Source: Saccharomycopsis malanga (taxonomy: Eukaryota > Ascomycota > Saccharomycetes > Ascoideales > Saccharomycopsidaceae). From it: a stretch of DNA of 64,000 nt. The translations under genes were made by a program, and so were the position numbers. This document shows positions 1-10,500 of the stretch, in pieces (position 1 is the first letter of the stretch; each line of letters starts with the position of its first letter). Where the stretch lies: the NCBI GenBank assembly GCA_004014935.1, contig CP025321.1, positions 1,612,001-1,676,000 on the forward strand, given 5' to 3'. The notes beneath the pieces were generated by a model. That model saw only the letters and a program-made list of their open reading frames with translations, did not search any database and had not been told where the DNA came from.

Positions 1-147
1 GGAACAAGCGTAATTCTTCTATTTCAACGTCGATTTCCAAACCATTTTTGCTTAACGTGTCAAGGATAGTCTTGATATGCTCGAAATGTTGTTTGTTGTC
101 TTTAGAAACAATGTCATCAAGGTATGCTCTGCAGAACCGTCTGTATG
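1..147 (-). mobile_element. Ty3/gypsy pol remnant (mirror copy)
   Basis: This is the mirror image of 20695-20841. The minus strand encodes a short reverse-transcriptase stretch with the motif YLDDIV, typical of Ty3/gypsy polymerases. It is cut on its inner side by the LTR at 148-383 and continues beyond the window on the other side. It is a broken fossil fragment. Confidence 0.8.
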
Positions 148-383
148 TGTTGAATAGGTAATTCAAAGGATGTCTGAGAAAAATCCTAGATAATAATTTA
201 AGTGATTAATCCGAGCGATGACTAAGAAGGTGTTTTCTAAAAAGTTGAATATTTAAATACCGAGATTTGTCTCCCTATCTGTGTTTATGTTATATATGTT
301 GAATTATATATATATGATAGATATATATGGTGATATAGGAAATTAAATAAAATATCAAGTGAAAGAATTATGAAATTACAACA
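148..383 (+). repeat. Solo copia LTR (single array unit)
   Basis: It begins TGTTGAATAGGTAATTC and ends GAAATTACAACA, the ends shared by every LTR of this copia family here. It has only one unit of the internal array. No 5-bp target duplication is seen (flanks GTATG and GAAAG), so it may mark a recombination junction between two elements rather than a simple insertion. Its mirror copy is at 20459-20694. Confidence 0.85.
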
Positions 384-454
384 GAAAGTTAAAAAGTAGT
401 TCTGTAAGGAAAGATTGAAATGGAATCGTCAAAATCAAAAAAATACATCGGTGC

Positions 455-520
455 ATATCAATTTCTTAAATGCGCGCTAGATCTAAGGGGGCCTGGTAAA
501 ACCCAGTGCCCTCTGAAGCT
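455..520 (-). repeat. SINE/LINE 3'-end fragment
   Basis: The stretch resembles the 3' body of the SINE family in reverse orientation: a TATCA-x-TTT block, GCGCGCTAGATCTAAGGGG and GGTAAAACCCAGTG. The tRNA-like head is absent. The mirror copy is at 20322-20387. Confidence 0.6.
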
Positions 521-579
521 TTTAAAGAAGAGTTTTAAACATGAAAGTGTCAAATAGGTAGGTCTTAAATAGATAAAAA

Positions 580-924
580 CCACTGGGCCATTTGGCCCAG
601 TAGTCCGTGCTCTCAGAGAAGAGAAAAACAAGGCCTAATAGGAAACTAATTCGATTCCCAAGACGACACTTTTACTCGCTGCTTTTACTATACTGAACGT
701 GGTTTCTACAGGCAAGTGCAACTGTCTGAAATACGACCTAGACAAAAGTCTAGTGCTTAATTTCCAACCCATCGGGTGTTCAGAAAAGCCAGCGAGAAGT
801 TTACAATGACTGGGACACTTGGGTTTTTTCCCACTGGGTTTTACCAAGTCCCCTCAGACATAGCGCGTACATACGGAGCTGATATGTACCGGGCTTGAAA
901 TATAAGATTATTATCATTATTATA
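580..924 (+). repeat. tRNA-derived SINE, near full length (left arm)
   Basis: It starts with the tRNA-like head (CCACTGGGCCATTTGGCCCA, then AGTAGTCCGTGCTCTC), followed by a weakened B box (TTCGATTCCC). The body then reads ACTCGCTGCTTTTACTATAC and onward, closes with GGGCTTGAAATATAAG, and ends in an ATT-rich tail. From the ACTCGCTGC block to the tail it matches the 3' end of the LINE at 4609-8996 almost completely. The mirror copy is at 19918-20262. A 70-codon reading frame inside it is fortuitous. Confidence 0.9.
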
Positions 925-944
925 AAGTTCGTATTAATATGTTA

Positions 945-1352
945 AACTGAATAGTCCAGTTCTGATTCTTTATTTTCACCATCACCAACTTTTTCAACAA
1001 TACCCCATTTTTGGACACTTCCCTTTCTGAATCAGAACTAGGAACTTAAAAGGCAAAGTAAAAGGGAATAAATAAAGAAAAAGAAAAAGTCAAATAATTT
1101 TATTATGAGCGAGGATAAATCCTTTGCATACGACTTAACTGTAAGGAAAGAAAGCATAGATGACGGTACAATATAGAAGAACAAGGATCGGTAGTAAATC
1201 AGATTTTAAAGACCGATTAAGTAATAAGAAACAAAATGAATGTTTGAGCATCCACACACCCTCCGAAACATGAATGTAACAACACAAGAGAACATGAGGA
1301 GAAATAAACTAAAAAGGAGAGGGCACAATGTGTGGGTTTAATCAGAATTCTC
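945..1352 (-). mobile_element. Old copia remnants (left arm, outer part)
   Basis: Positions 945-1045 resemble the pol linker of the copia element near 16440-16660 (AGTTCTGATTC and AATCAGAACT blocks). Positions 1100-1352 hold the downstream end of a second, older copia-type element whose RNase H part lies at 1664-2260. The same end sequence recurs near 9140-9250. The region is broken in several places. The mirror is at 19490-19897. Confidence 0.55.
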
Positions 1353-1663
1353 TGTTGAATAGGTAATTCAAAGGATGTCCGAGAAAAGTCTTGTACTGAT
1401 TTAAGTGACTAATTCAAGATACTGATTTAAGTGATTAATCCTAGATATTAATTTAAGTGATTAATCCTAGATAATAATTTAAGTGATTAATTCGAGCGAT
1501 GACTAAGAAGGTGTTTTTTAAAAAAGTTGAATATTTAAATACCGAGATTTGTCTCACTATCTGTGTTTATGTTATATATTTTAAATTATATATATGATAG
1601 ATATATATGGTGATATAGGAAATTGAATAAAATGTCAAGTGAAAGAATTATGAAATTACAACA
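1353..1663 (+). repeat. Solo copia LTR with TSD TTCTC
   Basis: This 311-bp LTR is flanked on both sides by TTCTC, the reverse complement of the GAGAA duplication around the full element in the other arm. It has the 4-unit array of the full element's right-hand LTR and the 2-bp-longer AT tract of the left-hand LTR. That is the product expected from deletion by recombination between the two LTRs of one element. Confidence 0.95.
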
Positions 1664-2260
1664 TTCTCTGCTATGTTGACTTTAGTATTCACGCAGTTAA
1701 AGTTTATCATCTTCTGTTGAACTCAAGTTTTAATAAAGTAGTGACACCTCACTGCAATGTGTTTAATCATTTAATGTAAGTCTTTTTGCACGCTAAGTGT
1801 GAGAGCGAGTAAGATTGTCACTGGTAATGTTGATGTATGAACATTTGAAACCAATTTCATGAAGTACGTTTCATCATGTAGATGCCTGTTCTAGCAACAT
1901 CGCTTAATGCCACATATTCCGCTTCTGCACTATTGCAAGCAGCACAATTCTGTTTAATGCTGGACCAAGACACAATCTGATTGTTAACCATCACCAAGAC
2001 TCCACTTTACAATTTTCTGTCCATTTTAGGCGCAGCACAATCCGAACCACTAAACACAGTAGTAACCTTGTAATCTTGTTCAGCAGGATAATCTGAAATT
2101 AGACCGTCAGTTTTGAACTTGCTGTTGACTCCTGTCTTAACATCATCAACCACCAGTTGATTTTTGCCACAGAGAAGTAAGTCGTCAACGTAAATAGCCA
2201 CGATACAGCATTTTCCTCTACACATTATTAATAATAAAGAAAGATTAGAACTTTTAGAAA
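1664..2260 (-). mobile_element. Old copia RT/RNase H remnant (left arm)
   Basis: The minus strand encodes pieces recognisable as copia polymerase: a YVDDLLLCG motif in the 72-codon frame at 2007-2225, and an RNase H block with CNSAEAEYVALSD just beyond it. It belongs to a different and older family than the element at 14471-19489. The LTR at 1353-1663 was inserted into it. It is a broken fossil. The mirror is 13874-14470. Confidence 0.8.
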
Positions 2261-2774
2261 AAAATATTAAAACAGATCTGATACACTGTTAATCATAACT
2301 CTCAAATGGAAATCAAAAGTTCTTTATAATAAAATATAAAGGAGATAATCAAAATTATTTTAATAATTTGATGAATGAAATTTTTGAGAGTTATAATATT
2401 AATGAAAAGTATTATTCCTAATTTTTTTTAAATATCTATATAATACTTTTCATTAATATTATAACTCGTTATTCCTAATTTTTTTTAAATATCTATATAA
2501 CGATTAATTATAATTGTCATGAAAGTTAGCCCCTTTAACCTGCCATAAAGCAAAAAAACAAGTAACCAATTAATATGGCCTGATATTTCAACATAAAAAG
2601 GATTAGATAATGCCTTAGAATTTCCTAAAACAGTGATATATTTCATAAAAGTAATAAATATGTGGGATTAGCAAATAGAAATAATGATAATACAGAAAAA
2701 CATATACCTAATAATTAATAAAGATCATAAAAAATATGAAAATTCGTTATTATATAAATATATAAATATATAAA
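2261..2774. repeat. Nested palindromes, MITE-like (left arm)
   Basis: No gene is seen. A 12-base block ATAACTCTCAAA near 2294 recurs inverted as TTTGAGAGTTAT near 2385. Next comes a near-perfect hairpin at about 2388-2467, whose arms read GAGTTATAATATTAATGAAA and continue AGTATTA, with a T-rich loop. The loop module (TTATTCCTAATTTTTTTT, AAATATCTATATAA) is repeated once more just downstream, again bounded by short inverted ends. Mirror copy at 13360-13873. Confidence 0.6.
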
Positions 2775-3003
2775 TGTTGAATAGGTAATTCAAAGAATGC
2801 CTGAGAAAAGTCTCGTACTGATTTAAGTGATTAATCCGAGCAATGACTAAGAAGGTTTTTTCTAAAAAGTTGAATATTTAAATACCGAGATTGTCTCCCT
2901 ATCTGTGTTTATGTTATATATTTTAAAATATATATGATAGATATATATGGTGATATAGGAAATTGAATAAAATGTCAAGTGAAAGAATTATGAAATTACA
3001 ACA
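2775..3003 (+). repeat. Solo copia LTR, TSD ATAAA
   Basis: A 229-bp LTR with the family ends TGTTGAATAGG and ATTACAACA, flanked by ATAAA on both sides. It carries a single array unit. The mirror is 13131-13359 with TSD TTTAT. Confidence 0.93.
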
Positions 3004-3627
3004 ATAAATAACATAGAAATAGAAGATAGAAAAGGGTCAATAGCGTTAAGATCTGAACCAGCAGGGGGTCTGGTATAACCATCAAAATCAATATCACCAT
3101 AAAGAAAAGTTGTGGTGTGTGTTCATTTGACAAATAGCAAAGTTATTTAAGACTGCAATATCAAGGGATCAAAACACATGAGTGGAGACCATGAGTTGAT
3201 AAAGTTTTCACCTTTTTCTTGATTTAATCTGTATGTTTTAATATTGAATGTTATTTTGGTCCTGATCCTCAGTCTGTTAAAGATCAAAGTAACACGCCAT
3301 ACTTGGCATGCGTCTGTTCCATTTACAACGGTAATATAGAGAACATTTTAAACTTTAAAAGGAGAGATTGTGTAAGTCAAATGATAACTCTGTAATGAAA
3401 ACTGCTAAAAGGTTAAAGATGGGCAAAGTGGGAGGAAACTGTGACTTTCATTATATAATTAGTAGTGTGTATAACCTGTCATGTTTAAATAATATATAAA
3501 TGCGAAGCAATGCATTAATTAGTTTTGACTAAAAACATAATGCCATCAACTTCTCCTTTAAAAATAGTTACACATTTTCATTATGAATTTCAAGTAGTTC
3601 CCCGATAGCATTTGATGTAGATGTAGG
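3004..3627. other. Unassigned sequence in the left arm
   Basis: About 620 bp of AT-rich DNA without a usable ORF and without resemblance to the retroelements nearby. It includes short GC-richer blocks near 3290-3320. It is present in both arms (mirror 12507-13130). I see no gene, tRNA or promoter signature in it. Confidence 0.5.
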
Positions 3628-3941
3628 TGTTGTAATTTCATAATCCTTTCACTTGACATTCTATTTAATTTCCTACATCACCATATATATCTATATCATT
3701 TTTTCACAATTGTAAAATATATAACATAAATACAGATAGGGAGGCAATCTTCAAATTTAAATATTCAACTTTTTAAAAAACACCTTCTTAGTCATTGCTC
3801 GGATTAATCACTAAAATTATTATATCGGATTAATCACTTAAATGAGTACCTCGGCTTAATTACTTAAATGAGTATCTCGGCTTTATCACTTAAATTAGTC
3901 CGATACTTTTCTCAGACATTCTTTGAATTACCTATTCAACA
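3628..3941 (-). repeat. Solo copia LTR, TSD GTAGG, at the arm boundary
   Basis: A 314-bp LTR in the opposite orientation to its neighbours, flanked by GTAGG on both sides. It is more diverged than the other LTRs (for example an ACAATTGTAAAATAT block), so it is probably older. The inverted duplication ends within its last bases. Confidence 0.93.
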
Positions 3942-4208
3942 GTAGGTAAAATTATTTCGTGTCATGAAATATGATCCACAGAAAATTTACAAAAGTATTT
4001 AAGAAATGTAAATCATAGACACTATACTAGATTCTAGGATAGAAAAGGAAAAAATAATTTTAAATGGAGAGCAGTTCATAAACTGTGTCCAAGATGGGGA
4101 GGGTAAAAAATATTGCGCAAAAGATTTCATAGAATTAGCTGATGTATGGATAAAGTTTAGAAAAACAACATTATAATAATCAAAATAAAGGTTTCCCGAT
4201 CAACGTAA
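3942..4208. other. Short unassigned spacer with a 50-codon open stretch
   Basis: The plus strand has an open frame of about 50 codons ending near 4172. It contains the peptide pieces NGEQFINCVQDGEGKKYC and DFIELADVWIKF but has no ATG. The composition looks protein-like rather than random. I do not recognise the family; it may be a relic of a captured or decayed gene. Confidence 0.35.
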
Positions 4209-4491
4209 TGTTGAATAGGTAATTCAAAGGATGTCTGAGAAAAGTCTCGTACTGATTTAAGTGATTAATCCTAGATATTAATTTAAGTGATTAATCCTAG
4301 ATAATAATTTAAGTGATTAATCCGAGCGGTGACTAAGAAGGTGTTTTCTAAAAAGTTGAATATTTAAATACCGAGATTTGTCTATCTATCTGTGTTTATG
4401 TTATATATTTTGAATTATATATATATAGATATATATGGTGATATAAAAAATTAAATAAAATGTCAAGTGAAAGAATTATGAAATTACAACA
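4209..4491 (+). repeat. Copia LTR without TSD
   Basis: It has the family ends TGTTGAATAGG and ATTACAACA and three array units. The flanks CGTAA and CAACA do not match. Copia-like sequence follows at 4492, so this may be one end of a rearranged element. Confidence 0.88.
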
Positions 4492-4608
4492 CAACAGTGC
4501 AAAAACTGGATATGTGGCATTAAGCGATGCTGCTTAAACGGCCATTTACAGTATGAACTTCACTAAATTGGTTTCAAATGTTTTGTATATTAATTTATTA
4601 GAACTTTA
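4492..4608 (+). mobile_element. Copia RNase H remnant
   Basis: The stretch resembles 14190-14300 (CAACAGTGC, then ATATGTGGCATTAAGCGATG, then TTGGTTTCAAATG). It is a small broken piece of the older copia family, with the LINE tail abutting it. Confidence 0.65.
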
Positions 4609-4934
4609 ATAATAATAATAATGTTATATTTCAAGCCCAGTACATATCAGTTCCGTATGTACGCGCTATGTCTGAGGGGACTTGGTAAAACCCAGTGGGA
4701 AAAAACCCAAGTGTCCCAGTCATTGTAAACTTCTTAGACTTTGTCTAGGTCGTATTTCAAACATTTGCACTTGCCTGTGGAAACCACGTTCAGTATAGCA
4801 AAAGCAGCGAGTAAAATTCGTTCATAGCTAAAATCAAAAACAACAAAAATAAAATAAAAATAAAAATATAATATCAATAAAAAGTAATGATAAAAGAAAT
4901 AAAAAAGGTTGTAGGGGCGGGCTAGGGGCAGTCC

Positions 4935-7492
4935 TCAGCATATTATAAGTCCCGATGATACTACTTGTGTTGAGTACCTAGTGACTTTTTCCAAATAGGA
5001 GAGCAAAGCTTCAGCTACCGTTTTGTCATTAATCAAGTCCAGAACCATGTCTGACCTTATGTTATGTTCCTCTTGCTCATTTGTCCATTTTCTGCATGTA
5101 AGTAGATGATCATGCTTTGGGTCCTGATCGCCACAGTCCTGACACTCTAATGTATCAGAACCCACCATTTCCTTAAACCTTCACAGCACCATGCTTAGTC
5201 CACTGCCAATTTGAGTCACGGAGCTTAATACGGGTTTTGAAAATTTAAGGAAAGTCCAGAGAGGAAATTTCTTAATGAGAGTCGTCACTTGTGGATCGGG
5301 GTTGTACAGCCTATATTCTTCGGGATACACGCTTTTGATTGCATCCTTTTGACCGTAACTGGTACGGCGCCTGGGACTCCCAAAGTTTGAAAAAGCTCTT
5401 TGACCTTTAGTCGCGACTCTATTGGCATCCTTGCGGCATTCTCCAAACATTTGCGTACAGGATTATCGTCGTGTGTATTAAGCACAAGTCTTAATGTTTT
5501 TTCCAATATGCATTGGTCCCTTGATATCCTACTTGGTGGGATTCCTGACTGAATGTTGAGTATGCCTCATACAAGTCTGCCAGATACAACATAAACAATA
5601 GTGGCAGAAGTGGGGAGCCTTGTGGGACTCCACAGTCAGTCCTGATAATTTTTTTGCTGAGGGTACCATTGATCTTGAATTGTGTCGTGCGCGCTGAACA
5701 GAAATCATGAACTAAGTCGCAAAGGTATGGCGGTAGATCTCGAGCAACGAGCTTGTTTCTTAATAAGTCTCTGTTCACATTTCCAAAGGCGTTCTCAATG
5801 TCTATAATTAGTGCTCCGGAATGTTTACAGTGTGGGCCTTTACGTTTCTTGGCTGACCGTAATCTGCGTTTATAGCTACTATAGATTTCTTCCGTTACTG
5901 CCACTAAACCGTCCGTTGCACAATAGCCCAGTCTTGTTCCAAACCAGTTTGGAGCAAGAGAGGTTACTTGCAAAAGTCGGTTTTGAATGACCTTTTCGAA
6001 AGTATTTGCCATAGTGTTTATAAGGCTGATCGGTCGGTAGGCCTTTGGTACTTGATAATCCGGTTTTCCTGGTTTTGGGATAACTACTGTCAATGAGTGT
6101 TTCCATGGATCCGGGAACCGTCTCCACTTCAAGCACGCATTGAAAATGACTAGCAATTGCTCTTTAAACCATTCAACCTGTAGTAACCGTTTAATCATTC
6201 CGTTCGTAATTTTATCTGAACCAGGCGCTTTTTTCTTGTTCAAATACTCCTCAAAGGAGATTTCTGGGAAATCACTAGTAGGAGAACTTATTGCTGTCGT
6301 ACTTTGGTTTGCCCTAGCCCTAGTCCTAGCACTTTGAGGATAAAAGTGGTTCGCGAACAACTTGACTTGTTTTCGGAACGACTTCTCCATGGGACTGGTT
6401 TGGTTTCTTCTTGCTTTAATATATTTTTACGCTGCCCATACATTCACTTGGTTTCTTGATTTCAAAAAGCTGTTCCATTTATCTGCTTTCGTCTTTTCAA
6501 TCTGTTTTTTCATCATGGGACCCCAAGTTGAATATAATGATGGATTGCGCCTTATTTGCCCGAGTTTGTTTTTTAAATTTCTAATGTCTTTCGTCATCCA
6601 TCGTTTGTGCCACTGTTTTGGTTTCATTTTTGGTGTGTTTGCATTAATGGCTCTTCTTATTTGTTTGGCGGAGCTGGCTGTTACTCTGTTTAATGACTCT
6701 GTTGAATTTATGCTTCGTTTGACCTTTTTCTTGTTTAAGCGTTCAGCTAATTGGTCCCAATTTGAAAGCTCAAAATTGTAGACTTCGCGGCTTTCCTCTA
6801 GAATCTTATTTTCTTGTATTGTTGTTGTTATTGCTAAATGGTCGGATCCTACTTCTTTATATAATTCTTTGAATTTGGCTACTTCCAATAGATCTCTAGA
6901 AACGAACACAACATCAAGAACATTGCCCTGACGGTGCTTTGGTTGATCGTAGATTCCAATGGAGGTAAAGTCGTGATTTTCCAACAAATTTATTCTTTCG
7001 TATTTTCTGGCATGTTCATTATTTGTTATAACTCGACTAGTGAAGACCGGATGGGCTGCGTTCAAGTCTCCTGCGATGATGCAAGGACCCAATATCTTGT
7101 TAATCTGCTGAGTTATAACTTCTAATGTCATGCTTCTGTTGTGTAGTTCAGAGCCTATCGGAGCGTCGTATGCATTTATTATGTTAATTTTTTTCTTTTT
7201 ATACTAAATCTCTTGAGTTCATGTTAGCAATGTAGTCTACGCTGTGGCGTGCTGTCAACATGCCTCTGTTAATATAAATGACAGCTCTTGTTTTCTCGTC
7301 CGTATTTTCATGCCGCGATTTTTTGAACATTGGGTGATTTAGTGGCTCCTTTTTACCGTCAACTCCTCTAACTGACGCTGGCTCCTGAACTAAAATGATC
7401 GTGTTTGGCTGGGTTACATATTCATCAAGTAGTACTTCATGAACATGGTTTTGCCTTTTCAAGTTGTTCCCTTTCAAATCTTGCATTTGCAT
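4935..7492 (-). pseudogene. LINE ORF2: endonuclease-reverse transcriptase
   Basis: Reading from the ATG at 7492, an apurinic-endonuclease-like domain shows IILVQEP, then GDLNAAHPVF, and later GSDHLAI (the catalytic Asn/Asp and Ser-Asp-His motifs). A frameshift lies near 7150-7200 and an in-frame TAA at 6427-6429. The reverse transcriptase shows AYRPISLIN, IDIENAFGNVN (motif A) and GVPQGSPLLPLLF. After LADLYEA the frame jumps to sequence that normally lies near the C-terminus, so the segment with the catalytic YxDD motif is deleted near 5550. The C-terminal Cys/His motif ECQDCGDQDPKHDHLLTC is at about 5080-5135. Confidence 0.82.
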
Positions 7493-8994
7493 GTTTTATT
7501 AAGTCTTTTCCTTTTGAACTTTTTCCGGCTTTTTTCGTTGGTTTGGCGGCTGGACGAATTTCATCCCATTGTTGCTGAGTCGTTTCGGCAACTATGTCTT
7601 CGTGAATCGGTTCATCATCGGCCCAGTTGAAGTTTGATTCTTCGTTAGTAACAGGGGTGTTGCCCTCCAAGGAGTTGACTTGGGTTGTCAACTCTTCGTT
7701 GGATTCTTGTTGTTCAGAAACCTCCATTGCAGGGGTCTCTTGAACATTTTCCGCTGGTCTTTCAACTTGATTGTCATTTTGGCTTTCGACTTGGATGTCA
7801 TCGTGTCTTTCGACTTGAATGGCTTCTTGGGTCTCAGCTTGAATTTCATCTTGGGTTTCGTTTTGGCTAGCATGGTTGGTCTTCTGGTTAGTTGGCAATG
7901 TAGTTTCTTTAACTAAAGCAAAAGATTTTTCCTTGGTAGTTTGGTTTCCTTGTTCTGTTGGGGTGTTTTCATTATTTGCAATCGGTTCATTGTCCAAACG
8001 TGACGGACGTAAGATTATTCTGATAATTCTAGGTTCGCTTTGTCTGGTGGACACTCGAGTGTCACCATCAGGGGTTGCTCTTTTTCTGCCTTGAGGTTGT
8101 TTTTCGTAATATCTTCTAGTATAAAAGAAGTGGCCTTGGGCAAACACTCTTATATAGTTAGCTTCATGTTCGTGTTTGTAAATGACTAAGGCGCAGTATG
8201 TTCCTTGTTCATCTGCTGTTGTTCTTCCATTGTATTGATTGTTCTCATCATACCAACTTCTTGGATGGTATTGAGGGCTTAATAGGGCTCTAATTGGTCT
8301 TGCTAATTCTGGAAAGATCACTTTTACGTCATTGTCTTCAATTGATAACAGGGCTTCAAGGCTGGCTGGCGAGATGTATTTTGGTACATCAGAAATTACT
8401 CTTCTGTGCCACATATTGCCATCTAATACCGCTGGGGATTCAATACTTAATCTGATCGATTCAATAAGTTCGTCAGTAGCTGGTTCACGGAAACGTACTC
8501 TCAAAAGACAATTTCTGGTTGGGTAGTATTTCAAAATCTTGTCCTTATATTGGTTGTTAAATTCAAAAAGCTTTTGCTCATCAAACAGTTCATGTGGTCT
8601 TTGTAATAACACTAACTCCTTATTTTCAGTCAATCTTTTGACTGGGTTCTTTTTCTCTGTGACTGGGAACTTTGTGTGGAATGCCAATCTTGAATTCTTT
8701 AATCCTGGTGTGCTTTTCTAGCCATTGCTGCGTAAGAAGGCCGGACAGTTTCTTTATTAACCTTTTGATTCATTTTATCTTCGAATTGGTTCGTTTTCTC
8801 AGTCAATGCTGATACTGCCTTGGATAATTGGTTTATAGTGACCAACAACCATTTAAGTAATGTTCCATTGTCAAAATCTCACCTTCCTGCTTGTTTCATT
8901 CATCGTTTCATTGATGCTGATGGACACATCACCGTGTGCGTTATCACCAACGAACGGTAAATCGGAATGGGGAATGAATGGCCTGGGAAGACAT
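7437..8994 (-). pseudogene. LINE ORF1
   Basis: The longest open piece runs from about 8714 to 7437 (416 codons when read from a TTG at 8687). Protein-like sequence continues upstream in other frames (AVSALTEKTNQFEDKMNQ, then PSYAAMARKAHQD), up to an ATG at 8994, so at least two frameshifts or stops lie near 8710 and 8900. The C-terminal half is hydrophilic and low in complexity, with repeated Gln/Glu/Asp motifs (IQAETQEAIQVE-like), and ends in a Lys-rich tail. No CCHC zinc knuckle is visible. ORF1 proteins of LINEs bind element RNA; that role is inferred from position only. Confidence 0.7.
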
Positions 8995-8996
8995 TT

Positions 8997-9260
8997 TGTT
9001 TTATAGAATAACTCTTATTAGAACTTTTGTAGAACAAATGATGTTAATACGTAACTTCGCGAAGTCAACATGGCAGGCATTTTTACTAAATCCACAGATC
9101 GTACGACGTCTAACACACTATGATCTCTTATTTACAATTGGTTATTCCTCATATTGTCTCACTTTCCTACACTCATGTTTGGGAGGGTGTGGTGAAATTC
9201 GAACACTCATTTGTATTCTTGTTACTTAATTCGTCTATGAATCTTACTTATGGCCGATGC
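8997..9260 (+). mobile_element. Older copia pol end and LTR-like sequence
   Basis: The plus strand encodes MAGIFTKSTDR near 9070, which resembles the copia RNase H C-terminus (compare ADMFTKAIATDQ in the intact element). Downstream, CTCATGTTTGGGAGGGTGTG matches the end sequence of the older copia family at 19575-19600. It is a broken relic abutting the 5' end of the LINE. Confidence 0.6.
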
Positions 9261-9945
9261 TTATTTTCCTTTATTATCCTTTTTTAATTTCATTCTCTTC
9301 TTTCTATAAGAACCAAACAACCTTTGTAACCTTCATTAGCTCAGTACACTGTACTTTTTATTCTGTTTTGCTTGTTCTTTGTGTTTGGACAACTACGTCC
9401 TACAAGATGCCCACATCTTTGGAACTTTCCAAGTAGCGAAGCAGACATTTCGTAGCTTTGAAATGTATGTCTTTTGATTCTTTCAAATATCTGAAAAACA
9501 AACCCACGGTAACTAATTTCAGCTCTAACTTTGTTGGTTGCAAACAAAAGGTTTCAAGCAACTGATCAACATTTGTGGAACCTGTGCCTTGAAAATGGTT
9601 ATCTTTGCTTGTCAAGTTTTGAATTAAACCAATAGTTCTTTCACAATTTCAATTGCTTCAGAGGCACGTAAACAATATTATGCCCGATTCCTTCTAAAAC
9701 CCGGTTTTCTTAACACGACATTTATATGATACTGGTGCAAACGTTTTGCTATTTCTGGGCATCCTCCAGCAACTGATATTGCCTTGTATAGCCACTCTCA
9801 CTTGGTGGGGCACGACAGTCTCTTTCAAAATGACCTGGTTTATCACATTTAATTCACGTTCGGCTAGTGATTTTGCTAGAATCAAGAGCATGTCCGCTAG
9901 CCAAATGTGTTCAAAATTTCAGGGTTGAGCGAGAGAACTGCTTTT
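9261..9945 (-). mobile_element. Copia gag-pol relic
   Basis: The minus strand shows a polymerase piece (RYLKESKDIHFKATK and LLRYLESSKDVGI, at 9400-9480) matching the intact copia element. Further upstream, around 9780-9850, is a zinc-knuckle-like gag piece. The two lie closer together than in a whole element, so internal sequence is missing. Several breaks; an old fossil. Confidence 0.65.
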
Positions 9946-10029
9946 CTTTCAACATAAACAGATAGGAAGACAATCTCGATATTTAAATATTCAACTTTTC
10001 AGAAAACACCTTCTTAGTCATCGCTCGGC
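9946..10029 (-). repeat. Partial copia LTR
   Basis: It contains the LTR core (ACATAAACAGATAGGAAGAC, ATATTTAAATATTCAACTTT, CACCTTCTTAGTCATCGCTC) without either LTR end. Confidence 0.75.
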
Positions 10030-10500
10030 ATTAATATTTTGTAAAAGAAAAACATTCAAAGCACCAAAAGCAGCAATCATCAAAGCAACACCAGATTCTT
10101 TACCACGCCATTTGAGATCAATGATGTCTGATGTCTCCTGGCTGATAACGATTGGAGTGCACGTCACTGTGTAATACTGAGGCTTTGTTCGACCGTTTCT
10201 TGAGATGTCTGAATAATTTGTTATGTTGATTGATGGTACGAATTTCACATATGATAGTTTGAAAGTAGAAAGGTTTATATGGAATCTGTCGTAATACGTT
10301 ATCAAAGAAGCTCAGGGCGTTAGTAGAAACAGTAGAATTATTGTTGTAGGGAGTAGCTTCCAGGTTTTTGGTCTTTGCTTTTCTAAATGGACGGAGACTC
10401 CAGTGTGTGAGTTGGTGGGAATGTTTCCCTGTTGGGGTTATTTTCATTGTGTAATACCGTTCAAAGAAGCGAAAGAGTTAACATAGTTTAGGACAAAATC
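10030..10500 (-). mobile_element. Copia gag relic
   Basis: The minus strand encodes SDIIDLKWRGKESGVALM and AAFGALNVFLLQNINAE, matching the gag of the intact element (SDFINHKWSEKGSGVAQM, DAFDTLNVSILRTLNSE). The sequence upstream to about 10450 is probably its N-terminal part. Broken. Confidence 0.6.

Larger units (their letters stand above)
1..3936 (+). repeat. Left arm of a large inverted duplication
   Basis: This segment is the reverse complement of 12198-20841. Position p pairs with 20842-p up to 1352 and with 16134-p from 1664 onward. The offset changes only where the right arm holds a full copia element and the left arm a solo LTR. Two small ORFs are identical in both arms (635-847 with 19995-20207, and 2007-2225 with 13909-14127). 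I saw one substitution in the parts I compared by eye (near 555). The match continues off the left edge of the window. The inner end falls within the last few bases of the LTR at 3628-3941. Confidence 0.95.
4609..8996 (-). mobile_element. APE-type non-LTR retrotransposon (LINE), decayed
   Basis: On the minus strand the order is ORF1 (about 8994-7437), ORF2 (7492-4935), a 3' UTR, and a tail of ATT units at 4609-4620. ORF1 and ORF2 overlap by about 56 bp in different frames. ORF2 shows an apurinic-type endonuclease, then reverse transcriptase, then a C-terminal Cys/His motif. The 3' UTR from about 4815 to 4621 is nearly identical to the body and tail of the SINE family. The layout and GDLNAAHP motif suggest an I/Tad-like clade rather than the L1-type Zorro elements, but I cannot place it without a tree. 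This copy is inactive by several lesions. Confidence 0.88.

Noticed and set aside
6362-6781. 139-codon plus-strand ORF rich in Phe and Leu
   Set aside because: Antisense shadow of the LINE endonuclease/RT region.
7680-7916. Hydrophobic plus-strand ORFs that look like membrane proteins
   Set aside because: Antisense of the Glu/Gln-rich tail of LINE ORF1.
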